Both the position numbers and the translations under genes were made by a program. The notes beneath the pieces were generated by a model, which did no database searches, had not been told where the DNA came from, and saw nothing but the letters and a program-made list of their open reading frames with translations. This document shows positions 17,907 to 27,068 of a DNA stretch of 64,000 bases, one piece after another (position 1 is the first letter of the stretch; each line of letters opens with the position of its first letter). Source of the stretch: a virus; IMG/VR virus record IMGVR_UViG_3300035199_000659, positions 32,006-96,005 of that record. The stretch is one strand, 5' to 3'.

Positions 17907-19277
17907 CTACTTCTCATGAAATTTGTTAAAGTAATCCAAGTCTTCGGGTGTTCCGATGCCCCACATACCATCAAAGTGGAAAGTTTTGATCTTCTTGCCA
18001 TCATTCACAGCCTCGTTGAAAACGGGGCACACATAAAACTCATTGTTAACTCTATTGTTGTTGGCTATCATCTGCTCGGCATACTTTACATAATCAGAAC
18101 CATGTTTCCAGTAGTAAATGCCCGTTGTAGCAATATCACTAATAGGCTTCTTCTCAGCCACCTCTGTGACGAACCCTTCGGAACCAAGCTTTGCAAAACT
18201 CCACTTGGGGTGAGTCGCTGTAAACGTGAGCATGCCTCCGTCAACTTCGTCAGCTTCCATCGCATACATGAATTCGTTGCTGTCCCAGTCTAAAAACTGA
18301 TCTGAATTCGCATACAGCAAGGGTTCGTCGTTGTCAATAAACTCTTTGGCAAGAAGCGTGGTACACGCAGCGCCCTCGGTCATACCGTCGACCTGTATAA
18401 TCTCACAACCGGGGGAAATGAGGCCCAACAGGTGCTTTAGGTTATATTCTTCATAGTGTGATTTTTGAACCACGAAGATGTGTCGTGCATCAATATTTAA
18501 ATTTTCAACGACAACTTGAATCATTGGCTTTCCGTTCACCTCGATAAGGGGTTTGGGAAAGGTATATCCGGCTTTTTGAAAGCGTGAGCCGGCGCCAGCC
18601 ATGGGGATTAAAACGTTCATACCACCTCCTTGCCATTTGGGTCTTGTGTTTTCTTGTCCGTCTGCTTTTTTAATTGTACTCTTGATCTTCTCATATGTAA
18701 CATCACTGCTGTTTTTCACCCCGCACAAATGTGCGCCGCTGCGAAGGGCAGCCTTGCGGCCGTGGTGGGAATCTTCCACAATTAAAGTCTCGTCGGGCTC
18801 TACTCCGACTCGCAACATACAGCGCATGTATATTTCAGCGCTTGGTTTTGGTTTGCTTACATCTTGGTTAGAATACATAAAGTCAAGATGTTCAAAAAAG
18901 CCGCGCCGAATTAGCTGCAGTTTCGCTGTTTCTCTAATTGAGTTTGTGGCGCATGCCAGTGTATACCCCTCCGACTTTAGTTTCTTCAGCAGTTGAACGA
19001 TTCTGCGATCAATTGTAAAATTATCAATTATCTCAGTTGTCTTTTTTTGTTTTAGTTTCCACACTGCATTGTGAAGGTCTTTTGGCAGGTGTCTAGTTTT
19101 TGTTAACATTTGAAGCTTTTTCGTAGTTGATAGCCCATCAAATGTAGAAAGGTGCTCCTCTCTTCCAATTACATACTTTTCGTCGACATCACCCAAAGCC
19201 TCGTTCAAAGCCTCGTAATGCAACTCGCGTGCGTCGACTAACACGCCATCTAAATCAAATACAACTAATTTAATCAT
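17907..19277 (-). CDS. HAD phosphatase (beta-phosphoglucomutase-like) fused to sugar-nucleotidyltransferase
   Basis: About 456 residues. ATG 19277 (MIKLVVFDLDGVLVDA) is preferred over an upstream frame because the next gene ends at 19270. N-terminal ~215 residues: HAD with VFDLDGVLVDA, ATNSIRE and VEDSHHGRKAA. C-terminal domain: VLIPMAGAGSRFQKAGY and FPKPLIEVNGKPMI, the nucleotidyltransferase pattern of RmlA/HddC-like enzymes, with NSDQFLDW as metal site. The fusion couples removal of a phosphate with activation of the sugar by NTP. It pairs logically with the SIS-HAD gene. Confidence 0.7.
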   Translation of the reverse strand: MIKLVVFDLDGVLVDARELHYEALNEALGDVDEKYVIGREEHLSTFDGLSTTKKLQMLTKTRHLPKDLHNAVWKLKQKKTTEIIDNFTIDRRIVQLLKKLKSEGYTLACATNSIRETAKLQLIRRGFFEHLDFMYSNQDVSKPKPSAEIYMRCMLRVGVEPDETLIVEDSHHGRKAALRSGAHLCGVKNSSDVTYEKIKSTIKKADGQENTRPKWQGGGMNVLIPMAGAGSRFQKAGYTFPKPLIEVNGKPMIQVVVENLNIDARHIFVVQKSHYEEYNLKHLLGLISPGCEIIQVDGMTEGAACTTLLAKEFIDNDEPLLYANSDQFLDWDSNEFMYAMEADEVDGGMLTFTATHPKWSFAKLGSEGFVTEVAEKKPISDIATTGIYYWKHGSDYVKYAEQMIANNNRVNNEFYVCPVFNEAVNDGKKIKTFHFDGMWGIGTPEDLDYFNKFHEK

Positions 19278-20199
19278 TTCTAAATTTTTCTCCACTCTTA
19301 AACGGGTGAACATCGATATCAGAACACTTGTTGGCATCAAGCCAATAGTCGCCCGGGCGCCAGCCTACATAATTCTTGTCCTTCAATTCGATATCCTTTT
19401 CAAAATAATAATACTGCACAAAGCTTGGCACGTGTGGTGGACTGGGCGGGTTATCTACAAAATCTTTTGACCAGCGAGTAAGCCAACCATAATAACTTGG
19501 CTGCTCCTTCCACGTGTCTTTCCATTTCCAATAAAATATCTGGGATGTGTGATACCAACCTTCCTTAGCATTATCGTTACTCTTCATCTCTCGCCACGTG
19601 GCCTCTCCACCTTGATATTCAGAGGTATCTAACTCCAAAGCATCCTTCTCATTTAATAGTCTACCATGAACCCTGTCATTTATTAAGGACTTATCTTTAT
19701 TGTGAATGAGTGCTCTGATGTAGTAATCTGCTTCTTTGTTGGCCGGCGTAACAAAACGTTCGTCCCACATACCAATCTTCTTGACTGCTTCGGGTCGATA
19801 ACTTACTATATTGTCTCCTAGCTGGCCGGTGATGAATGTATATTTCTTGTGCATTTTCAACAAGTTGGTAGCCCAGTTAGAACTAAGAACTATGTCATTT
19901 TGCATTGTAGCAACAATTTTAGTATCAGGATTGTTTAAGTCTTTAAAACCATGTAAAAGGGCTTCGTTCCAGTTTCTCGCCAGATTGCCAGTGTCCCAGT
20001 CGGGTCGAGTGCTGTTATGTATTACATTGACTTTATCGACAAATTGCTCATCTAAGTGAAATTCAGAATGGTTATTGATAACGTTTACTTCGGTATCAGG
20101 AATATTTGCAAAATCTGTTTTGTTAAATAATGTATCTAAAGTTTTGTTTAATATATCAGTGCGTCTATATGTGACGATAAAGACTTTCATATTTTTCAT
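19270..20199 (-). CDS. Glycosyltransferase, GT2-like
   Basis: 309 residues. MKVFIVTYRRTDILNKTLDTL at the start is the classical GT-A family 2 opening; VATMQNDIVLSSNW places an Asp-containing metal/nucleotide motif in the donor site. The C-terminal third is Trp-rich (WYHTSQIFYWKWKD). The start at 20199 has GAGGA spaced about seven bases upstream. It transfers one sugar in the glycan island; donor and acceptor are unknown. Confidence 0.65.
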   Translation of the reverse strand: MKNMKVFIVTYRRTDILNKTLDTLFNKTDFANIPDTEVNVINNHSEFHLDEQFVDKVNVIHNSTRPDWDTGNLARNWNEALLHGFKDLNNPDTKIVATMQNDIVLSSNWATNLLKMHKKYTFITGQLGDNIVSYRPEAVKKIGMWDERFVTPANKEADYYIRALIHNKDKSLINDRVHGRLLNEKDALELDTSEYQGGEATWREMKSNDNAKEGWYHTSQIFYWKWKDTWKEQPSYYGWLTRWSKDFVDNPPSPPHVPSFVQYYYFEKDIELKDKNYVGWRPGDYWLDANKCSDIDVHPFKSGEKFRND

Positions 20200-21018
20200 T
20201 TATTGTCCTCGCTCGATTTTTCGCGGTATAAAGACGTGATATTCGATGAGACCGTCGAAAGCCTTAATCAGTCTCGGATCATAATCTACATTATATTTTG
20301 AAACTATATCCCACACGTCTTTAAATGTTACACCACCAAATGATTTATCAACATGAACTTCTAAGAAGATAGTAGGCTTAAATTTTTCTAAAAACTTTTG
20401 GGCGCCGCGCATCACCGCAGCCTCAGCGCCCTCAACGTCAATCTTTACCACATCTACTTTTGCATAATCTTTTATATAATCATCTAAAGTAGTAGAGGCA
20501 TAAGAAATATCCACTGCATGGCGATTTGGAAGTTCAATACCACCGCATCGGCTGCTACCGGCTCCGCCTTGGGTATCTGGACACATGTAATGTCGCAGAT
20601 CAATTTTCTGCCCTGTTGTATCTGATAAAACTGATTCATAAATATCAATGTTTATCTTATCTTTATCTCTCTGAAAGTGTTCAATATAAAAGTCTGCGTT
20701 CTGTTTGAATCTTTCATTTCGGGGGCGGTCGGGCTCGAAGGCCACGATGGTAGCCTTATGGCAAAACTCTATAACTGAACAAGAATAACAGCCTTCGGCG
20801 GCGCCCACATCAAAAAATACTAACTCATCCAGAATCATTGACATGCCCTTGATTTGTTTTCGAAAGGTTTGGTACATTTCTTCAGGATGATTGGCGGCAT
20901 CCCAGCGCCACTCTTTTGATGTGTCTAAGCACTCTTGCGTCTTAACGCGAATCTGCTCTGGCGTAAAATACTTCTCATATTGTTTGGGTCGCAGCATGTG
21001 TGTGGTTTTTTTAATCAT
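20200..21018 (-). CDS. FkbM-family methyltransferase
   Basis: 272 residues with ordered FkbM motifs: FFDVGAAEGCYSCSVIEF (SAM-binding glycine loop), VAFEPDRPRNERF (acidic loop), VVKIDVEGAEAAVMRGA (the family hallmark) and IFLEVHV. These enzymes O-methylate sugars or polyketides. The start has GAGGAAAG upstream. Expected to add a methyl cap to a surface sugar. Confidence 0.8.
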   Translation of the reverse strand: MIKKTTHMLRPKQYEKYFTPEQIRVKTQECLDTSKEWRWDAANHPEEMYQTFRKQIKGMSMILDELVFFDVGAAEGCYSCSVIEFCHKATIVAFEPDRPRNERFKQNADFYIEHFQRDKDKINIDIYESVLSDTTGQKIDLRHYMCPDTQGGAGSSRCGGIELPNRHAVDISYASTTLDDYIKDYAKVDVVKIDVEGAEAAVMRGAQKFLEKFKPTIFLEVHVDKSFGGVTFKDVWDIVSKYNVDYDPRLIKAFDGLIEYHVFIPRKIERGQ

Positions 21019-21683
21019 TCTTTCCTCATTTTCTCGTATAAAAATTCTGCCAGCATAAACTCATATTCGGTATCAACGTCGATGGCTTCGACTTCATCCA
21101 ACATATACGCATAAAAGTTGTCACCTAAGATGTTCTTGTTTTTGATCATCAACTCTCGTGGTAAGATGTTTACTGCAAAGTTAAGTGCATAAATGTTCGG
21201 CAAGTCTTGTGAGCGGGGATGATTCTTGGGGTCGTAATTGATGGCTTTGTTGTCGAGCCACATATATTCTTTAATAAGGTTAGTGGTGACAACTGAGTCG
21301 TGGTCGCCTCTGTGCTTATAAACATTTATGCAGTCTTGCATAGTCTGATCGGTGACCAGTGGGCTTGTTACCGGCGTCCACATTACATCTTGACAGTCTA
21401 ATGACGATGCAAGGTGAACATATACATCCCCCATGGGCACTGTGTCAGTCGCATAATATGGCTCTCTATCCATTGGTGTGGCACCTAAACGATATGCTGT
21501 CTCCAGCATGTCTTCGTCATCCGACGTTACTACCACGCCCGTGACATCCTCAAGCCTCATCGCTTGTTGTACTTTCAGTTCCAACATAGAAGAGCCACAG
21601 AAGGGCCTCACATTCTTACGAGGAACGCGCTTAGAGCCGCCTCTGACGGCTATTAAAATATTAATGTCTATATCACGGCTCAT
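21015..21683 (-). CDS. CMP-sugar synthetase (acylneuraminate cytidylyltransferase-like)
   Basis: 222 residues. ILIAVRGGSKRVPRKNVRPF at residues 9-28 is the RGGSKR-x3-KN nucleotide-binding loop of NeuA/KdsB-like enzymes, followed by VVVTSDDEDMLE and DTVPMGDVYVHL. It would activate a nonulosonic or similar acid with CTP, making a CMP-donor for a sialyltransferase-type enzyme, and two such candidates lie nearby (22817-24715 and 27474-28172). The exact sugar is unknown because no NeuB-type synthase is seen. Confidence 0.75.
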   Translation of the reverse strand: MSRDIDINILIAVRGGSKRVPRKNVRPFCGSSMLELKVQQAMRLEDVTGVVVTSDDEDMLETAYRLGATPMDREPYYATDTVPMGDVYVHLASSLDCQDVMWTPVTSPLVTDQTMQDCINVYKHRGDHDSVVTTNLIKEYMWLDNKAINYDPKNHPRSQDLPNIYALNFAVNILPRELMIKNKNILGDNFYAYMLDEVEAIDVDTEYEFMLAEFLYEKMRKE

Positions 21684-22405
21684 TAGAATTGTCCTCCGTT
21701 CACATCGAGCGCAGTGCCAGTTATGTATGACGCCCCATCAGAACATAAAAACAAAATAGGAAGTGCCTGCTCGGTAGTCGAAGCAATTCGGCGGATTGGT
21801 ATCTTTTCTGCTAAATCGTATAATTGCTCTTCAGTCATAGATTCAGCCAACATTTCCGTCAAAGTTTGACTTGGGCACACACAATTTACCAAGATATTGT
21901 GCTGTGAGACTTCGTTTGCCAGCTGTTTTGTCAGTCCAATGATTCCGTATTTGCTGGATGTGTAATGAACGCCGCTCACGATGCTCTTTGAGCGGCCGGC
22001 GATGGAAGACACATTGACGATCCTGCCGCCGGTGGTCTTCATTTGCTCAACTGCTCTTTTGCAAATCATAAAAAACGATCTCAAGTTTGTATTCATCAGG
22101 CGATCCCATTCCCATAAATCAATATTTTCAATTGGTTCACACAAATTTGTTCCGGCGACGTTTATAACAAAATCCACTTTTTCCACTGTATTGAATACTT
22201 TGTGGATATCGCATGGGAAGGAAATGTCACAGCATATGTGCTCTACGCCTTCCAGTTCCGGGGCAGTCCGAGAAGCACAATATACCTTGGCGCCGGAAGC
22301 TTGGAACTGGCGACATGTCTCTCTGCCAATTCCGCGGCTTCCGCCGAACACTACAACTGTTTTGTCGCTGAAATCATATTTAAGGTTACTCGTCTTCATA
22401 GACAT
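21683..22405 (-). CDS. Short-chain dehydrogenase/reductase
   Basis: 240 residues, classical SDR. VVVFGGSRGIGRETCRQF (cofactor loop), NVAGTN (NNAG equivalent), VNVSSIAG (catalytic Ser), HYTSSKYGIIGLTK (Tyr-x-x-x-Lys) and YITGTALDVNGG at the end are all present, so it should be active. It overlaps the upstream cupin gene by 20 bases. Possible role: redox change at a ring carbon of the nucleotide sugar or its precursor. Confidence 0.8.
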   Translation of the reverse strand: MSMKTSNLKYDFSDKTVVVFGGSRGIGRETCRQFQASGAKVYCASRTAPELEGVEHICCDISFPCDIHKVFNTVEKVDFVINVAGTNLCEPIENIDLWEWDRLMNTNLRSFFMICKRAVEQMKTTGGRIVNVSSIAGRSKSIVSGVHYTSSKYGIIGLTKQLANEVSQHNILVNCVCPSQTLTEMLAESMTEEQLYDLAEKIPIRRIASTTEQALPILFLCSDGASYITGTALDVNGGQF

Positions 22406-22817
22406 GGTCCACGTCCGGCCTTGTTATGGCATAGCGTACGCCCGGCGAATCACCAACACAAGTAATTTTGTGCCAAACACCCTTTGGCACAACTACGATG
22501 TCATTCGTTCTAACTGTTCTTGTTCCAACGCCTTCGATCCACCACTCCCACTCTCCATCAAGAATAACCCAGTTCTCATCGGCGTCATGATGAAAGTGTT
22601 TTCGATTTCCTTCCCCGGGGTGTTGCTGGATAACCACACCGCCAAAAAGTTCATTGTAGGCAATGCGGACAGCCCACGACCCCATTCCAAGGTCTGCGCG
22701 CAACTCTTCTAAATTGACAGTAGAGCAGTTTTCATACTTTTCAAGCTCAGATACCGGAACGCCGTCCTTCTCTAAAACGCTTATAAGATCGCTGTCTGAT
22801 TTTGTTTTTATTCCCAC
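22386..22817 (-). CDS. Cupin-fold protein, sugar-modifying or binding
   Basis: 143 residues. The second half has the cupin motif 1 pattern KHFHHDADENWVILDGEWEWW (His-His-Glu metal ligands) and motif 2 VVVPKGVWHKIT. Such single-domain cupins act as isomerases, epimerases or dioxygenases, or just bind sugars. Located between the SDR and GT29-like genes. Substrate unknown. Confidence 0.65.
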   Translation of the reverse strand: MGIKTKSDSDLISVLEKDGVPVSELEKYENCSTVNLEELRADLGMGSWAVRIAYNELFGGVVIQQHPGEGNRKHFHHDADENWVILDGEWEWWIEGVGTRTVRTNDIVVVPKGVWHKITCVGDSPGVRYAITRPDVDHVYEDE

Positions 22818-24715
22818 TATCTTGTCTCGTTCTTAAATTTTGGCAATTTCATAAATTTTTGCAATCTTTCTTCCATTTGATTTGAATATAACATGTTCAT
22901 AACCGTACTGTCAAGTTTAAAACGCTCATCTTTCAATAAAACATTAATGCAATGCATCATTTGTGATAATTGGTCATGCAAGATCTTGTCAGGGCCGTTA
23001 GGGGTGCCTGATTTGCCATAGGTGTCAGTATATGACTTGTCATACTTTTGTTCATCAGTTTGGGGAATACCGGTGTTATAGAAATCAACACCGAAAACAG
23101 CCAATTCTTTAATTGGATATCGCATTAAATAGTTCAGTGCGCCATAGCCAGAATTAAAATTTGCTGTATATTGAGTGTAATTTTTATGGTTAAAATTCTC
23201 GATGTGCTGCTTGGGGTATACTTGCCAATATAACGCCCAGCGATCCCATGTATCGTCTTCATTTTTTAAATGGGCAAAGGGAATATTTAATTCTTCGAAA
23301 GTTTGTGCGTATATTTCGTCAACAAAAGCCCACGTTCCATCTTGCTTAAGCTGGCTAGCCGTATCATTACAAATAATAAATCTAGGGCGCTCTTCGGGCG
23401 GAGTCGACATCAAATGTTTGACTAGGGGGGGTCCGTAATTAGAATTCAAACAGCTTTGAACTATGTCGGTTCTACTGCCATAATCTGCTTCGTTGGGGAT
23501 CCCATGTTGAATTCTAACCACCACATCGTAGGAATCAATTTTGGGGCCCATGCCAGAACCACCAAGGTACGGGGCGGGGCCCACAAACGCAACTTTGGCT
23601 CCATCTAAGTACTCAGCAAGTGATGCGTCGGTATTGCACGCATTGTGGAAATACGAAGGATGTGGGCCCATCTGTTGATATACTTCTACACATTCGTTAG
23701 CCTCAAGTTGGCGTTCGTTGGTTATCTTTTCGTTAATTTGGCCAGCAATGTCGAGCCATGGGTTTGTTTGTTTCTTAAAATCATTGAATGTCAGTGTTTT
23801 GAGGTGTTCCTCGGCCATAGCACGCGAAGCAGGGCTAATTGGGGACATTTGGCTTTCGGGACTCAAATCTATATTATTAAACCTTTCATGACTTAAGTCA
23901 AAAAATCGCGCTAATGCTTCAGTGTCCATATAGTTTTCGCGCTTTTCGGACGAAGATGGGCCCAAGCCGCTTCCTAATATTAAATTTATAAAGGCATTTT
24001 TGACCAGCAAAGAATCTCTTAAGTTCGGGGCTTGTGCGGAAGTGGCTACAACCCCCATTTTTTTAAAGGCCGGCAGGATCCAAGTCCACATCTCGTCCAT
24101 TCTATATTTATTCCATGCGCCATTTTGATTATGCGGCGCTTCTTCATCTGTATTCCCGTTGTCATAAACCATTTGGTGGCTACATACCACGTTTTTTAGG
24201 AATGGAATCTCTAGAATGTTAAACAGGTGGCATGCTTCTACTCCGCCGCCAAAGCGCGTTACCATCGGAAAAAACCAACTCATCAAGCTATGATGTACCA
24301 CTTTCATCCCACAATGACTGAACGGGAGAATAGATGCGCTCTTGCTGTCGCGATATTCAATATTTTGGGCAAATGGTGTTATCATCCCATTGCCGGGATA
24401 ATATGTCAACACGGCCGGCTCATAGGTCTGCAAGTCTTGTAATATTTGTTCTCTTGGGTTTAGTTCTCCAAGCGGTCTAAAATTGTAGTCATAATCCACA
24501 AACGCATAGTATTCATAATGTTTTGGGACCTGTGCTGCAAGGATATTGCGTGTATCAGTCCATGTTGTGTTCGGGCAGAATTTAAGAGCGTCTTTGTTGG
24601 GTCCATCGTGCGTAACAAAGAAAAAGTCGCAATCTTCCTGTTTAGCAAACAACTCGACATGCTCCGGGTTGGGTGCAATAGGTGTCACCTGCAATACGCA
24701 AAATCTTTTAGTCAT
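22817..24715 (-). CDS. Two-domain glycosyltransferase with C-terminal GT29 (sialyltransferase-like) domain
   Basis: 632 residues. The N-terminal ~290 residues look like a GT-A/unknown glycosyltransferase (FCVLQVTPIAPNPEHVEL; YAFVDYDYNFRP with an acidic D-x-D-like cluster). The C-terminal half carries VAFVGPAPYLGGSGMGP, IDSYDVVVRIQHG and YGSRTDI, around residues 372-422. These correspond to the L-sialylmotif pattern of GT29 enzymes, which use CMP-sialic acid. The matching CMP-sugar synthetase is about 1.1 kb away. An acceptor is not identifiable, and a GT29-like enzyme using a different CMP-acid is possible. Confidence 0.6.
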   Translation of the reverse strand: MTKRFCVLQVTPIAPNPEHVELFAKQEDCDFFFVTHDGPNKDALKFCPNTTWTDTRNILAAQVPKHYEYYAFVDYDYNFRPLGELNPREQILQDLQTYEPAVLTYYPGNGMITPFAQNIEYRDSKSASILPFSHCGMKVVHHSLMSWFFPMVTRFGGGVEACHLFNILEIPFLKNVVCSHQMVYDNGNTDEEAPHNQNGAWNKYRMDEMWTWILPAFKKMGVVATSAQAPNLRDSLLVKNAFINLILGSGLGPSSSEKRENYMDTEALARFFDLSHERFNNIDLSPESQMSPISPASRAMAEEHLKTLTFNDFKKQTNPWLDIAGQINEKITNERQLEANECVEVYQQMGPHPSYFHNACNTDASLAEYLDGAKVAFVGPAPYLGGSGMGPKIDSYDVVVRIQHGIPNEADYGSRTDIVQSCLNSNYGPPLVKHLMSTPPEERPRFIICNDTASQLKQDGTWAFVDEIYAQTFEELNIPFAHLKNEDDTWDRWALYWQVYPKQHIENFNHKNYTQYTANFNSGYGALNYLMRYPIKELAVFGVDFYNTGIPQTDEQKYDKSYTDTYGKSGTPNGPDKILHDQLSQMMHCINVLLKDERFKLDSTVMNMLYSNQMEERLQKFMKLPKFKNETR

Positions 24716-24983
24716 CTGTAGGCTCCCATAATTTTATCTGTACTGGGTGAGTGGCGCGAGTAAAAGGCTCTAATTCTACTTCTTCAAATATCATCGTGTC
24801 GCTGTGTTTTGTACGATAAACTGTGTAGTTAGCATACGGGCGGCCCATCCAAGCTAAGTTGAAATCCCTTTTCTCAACCACGACACCGTCGCCCACATCT
24901 CTCAGCATAAACCCATCTGCGTATCGTTCATGCCAGCGAACTAAGTCGCCGGGCTTATATTTAATTACAGTTCTCTCTGCCAT
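24708..24983 (-). CDS. Small SH3-like barrel protein (GD-motif family)
   Basis: 91 residues, YKPGDLVRWHERYAD then DGVVVEKRD, a short all-beta barrel pattern with an initial x-x-GD-[L/I]-V motif. At least eight similar small proteins are scattered in this window (for example at 34728, 38930, 45988, 60131, 60818, 61106, 61676 and 62546). Function unknown; such barrels commonly bind nucleic acid or protein tails. It overlaps both flanking genes slightly. Confidence 0.5.
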   Translation of the reverse strand: MAERTVIKYKPGDLVRWHERYADGFMLRDVGDGVVVEKRDFNLAWMGRPYANYTVYRTKHSDTMIFEEVELEPFTRATHPVQIKLWEPTDD

Positions 24984-25939
24984 CTCTCAATCATTTCCTC
25001 TAGCATAGATTCAAAAGTATATTCAGGCTTCCAGCCTAATACCTCGTGCGACTTGGAAGGGTCTCCCTTGAGGTATTTTAACTCTTCTGGTCGCATATAC
25101 TTTGGATTCTGGACAATATAGTCCTCATAATTCATATTAAGCTTGTTGAAAACTGTCTCACACAAATCTCGCACAGAGTGAGTTTCACCGGTGGCCACAA
25201 TGAACTCATCTGCCTCATCGTGGTTCACGATCATGTGCATTGCGCGAACATAATCTTTCGAATGTCCCCAATCTCTATAAGAGTCCATGTTTCCTAATTC
25301 AAGCTTGTCTTGTAGCCCTTTCTGAATTGCGACGGCGCCTTTCACGACTTTGTTAGTGACAAAGTTGGAGCCTCGTCGGGGAGACTCATGGTTGAACAGG
25401 ATTCCATTACATGCATGTAGTTTATATGCATGTCGGTAATGCCGAACGAGGTTATATCCCATCACTTTGGCGCAGCCATAAGGACTAACCGGGTTCATCG
25501 GTGTAGTTAAGCGCTGGCTGCCATCATCATCAACCGAATTTCCAAACATCTCTGAGGAACTAGCTTGATAAAATTTAGCATCTGGTGTAGACGTGCGATA
25601 TACTTCGAGCATGTTCAATACGCCCAACGCATTCGTTTGAATGGTGAAGGAGGGCATGTCATAGCTAATCCGGACGTGACTCATGGCGCCTAAATTATAA
25701 ATTTCATCGGGGTTGACTTCGTTGACAATTCGCATGAGAGAGGGATAATCCAACAAATCCCCGTAATAAGTGTGAACATTTTCGTTCAAATTTAACTTGT
25801 GTAATCTGTGGTTCTGGTTTTCTGCTACAGAGTGACGGCGAATAATGCCGTGGACCTCATATCCCAAGGATAAAAGGTATTCGGTTAAATAGCTGCCGTC
25901 TTGACCGGCGATACCGGTAATCAAAGCTTTCTTGGTCAT
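24965..25939 (-). CDS. gmd: GDP-mannose 4,6-dehydratase
   Basis: 324 residues. Motifs in order: TGIAGQDGSYLTEYL (Rossmann loop), GIIRRHS, NLGAMSHVR, SSSEMFG, YGCAKVMGY (Tyr-x-x-x-Lys), FNHESPRRG. This is the recognised Gmd signature. The enzyme converts GDP-mannose to GDP-4-keto-6-deoxymannose, the branch point for fucose, perosamine and rhamnose variants. A DegT-type aminotransferase follows immediately, which would fit GDP-perosamine synthesis. Mannose-1-phosphate could come from the phosphomannomutase at 37193-38008. Confidence 0.85.
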   Translation of the reverse strand: MTKKALITGIAGQDGSYLTEYLLSLGYEVHGIIRRHSVAENQNHRLHKLNLNENVHTYYGDLLDYPSLMRIVNEVNPDEIYNLGAMSHVRISYDMPSFTIQTNALGVLNMLEVYRTSTPDAKFYQASSSEMFGNSVDDDGSQRLTTPMNPVSPYGCAKVMGYNLVRHYRHAYKLHACNGILFNHESPRRGSNFVTNKVVKGAVAIQKGLQDKLELGNMDSYRDWGHSKDYVRAMHMIVNHDEADEFIVATGETHSVRDLCETVFNKLNMNYEDYIVQNPKYMRPEELKYLKGDPSKSHEVLGWKPEYTFESMLEEMIERWQREL

Positions 25940-26526
25940 TTAAAAATCTCCATCTGTGTTAAATCTGGCCAATCCGAAACAACCCACTGCTTCGGTTCTG
26001 TTTTGATTGCATCGGGGAGCTTCTTTGTTCCCAATTCAGCAATCTCTGGTGTCATGTAATAATGGTAGCCCATTGTTTCAATATTCTGTTCTCGCCATGG
26101 CGCGATCGGGTCTCTGCCGTCGTAGGCCATTTTTCTCAGTCGGGTGGCCGCTTTGCTGCTGTCGGTGAGGATCATGCCGCCGCGGCCTAGGCTAAGATGT
26201 TTTCTAAATTGAAAACTCAAGCACATAAATGTATCAGGCAAATACGAGTCTTTCTTCCATAATACCGCGGCATCGACAATATTTGTACCCCCAAGATAAT
26301 AAAAGTCAGCCCAGTCTTCATCGCGCCAGTCAAAATCAATATTTAATTTCTTAGCAAGAAACGGTACCGATATATATGTTCGCTTTGGGGTGCTATACCA
26401 TTGTGTATTTTGGTCTCGCAAACACAACTCAATTGCGTGGGTACAGCAATCTGTGGCTACTGCGTGTGGGGCGCCAAAGAAGGTCGCTACTTGCCTTTCA
26501 AAGTTTTCTACTGCCTGAAAGCTCAT
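25936..26526 (-). CDS. DegT/DnrJ/EryC1-type aminotransferase, short form
   Basis: About 196 residues against ~370 for full aminotransferases, yet the PLP-lysine region FQFRKHLSLGRGGMILTD is intact and the opening FGAPHAVATDCCTHAIEL matches the cofactor-binding N-terminal part. The start at 26526 overlaps the upstream stop (ATGA). The large C-terminal domain is missing, so activity would depend on a dimeric or reduced fold; the shortened form may be a regular variant in phages or decay. Likely works after Gmd. Confidence 0.65.
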   Translation of the reverse strand: MSFQAVENFERQVATFFGAPHAVATDCCTHAIELCLRDQNTQWYSTPKRTYISVPFLAKKLNIDFDWRDEDWADFYYLGGTNIVDAAVLWKKDSYLPDTFMCLSFQFRKHLSLGRGGMILTDSSKAATRLRKMAYDGRDPIAPWREQNIETMGYHYYMTPEIAELGTKKLPDAIKTEPKQWVVSDWPDLTQMEIFK

Positions 26527-27068
26527 GATATCTTTTGACACTCCACGTTAAGGCTTATGAGCACTCCGTTCTCTTTGTCCATATGGGGGAAATACGCCTG
26601 TGAATGGTCATCAAACTGGGCATGTTCTGTGAGGCGCCAGTCATATCTCTTGGTGCCATAAAATCCGTTTTGCATCAAAAATATACTCAAATTCTCAAGA
26701 TCGTAAGTTGTCTTGTGATATATTGTTTCTTCGCTCATTTGCATTGCACCATACAGGGGTCCTAAAACGTTTTCAAGTCTAATTTCTTTTTCTTGATAAA
26801 GCCGGCTCAATTCAGCAAAGTCTGGTACCGCTATACGTAAAAGACCATTTGGTTTAAGGGTCCGGCGCCACTCTCCCAATAACATACATGCCTCTTGTCG
26901 ATTAAAATATTCCAACACGTGAGAGGCGTAAATAAGATCTACAGTGTTGTCAGCAAATTCCAAATCTGTAATTGATTTATAATCTAAGTGTTTGTAGTTG
27001 CCGCCATCAATGTGGAACCAGTCAGGCCCAAAGTTGCGCCAGCCGCAGCCCATATTGATTTTAACCAT
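26523..27068 (-). CDS. SAM-dependent class I methyltransferase
   Basis: 181 residues: INMGCGWRNFGPDWFHIDG (motif I), LIYASHVLEYFNRQEA (motif II region) and RTLKPNGLLRIAVPDF (motif III), the methyltransferase 11-like pattern in sugar clusters. It may methylate a sugar or a polyprenyl acceptor. It overlaps the following DegT gene by four bases and the upstream cupin gene by eight. Confidence 0.7.
   Translation of the reverse strand: MVKINMGCGWRNFGPDWFHIDGGNYKHLDYKSITDLEFADNTVDLIYASHVLEYFNRQEACMLLGEWRRTLKPNGLLRIAVPDFAELSRLYQEKEIRLENVLGPLYGAMQMSEETIYHKTTYDLENLSIFLMQNGFYGTKRYDWRLTEHAQFDDHSQAYFPHMDKENGVLISLNVECQKIS

Noticed and set aside
21981-22712. A 243-codon plus-strand frame
   Set aside because: Lies opposite the SDR and cupin genes, which have full family motifs; no ribosome site or domain.
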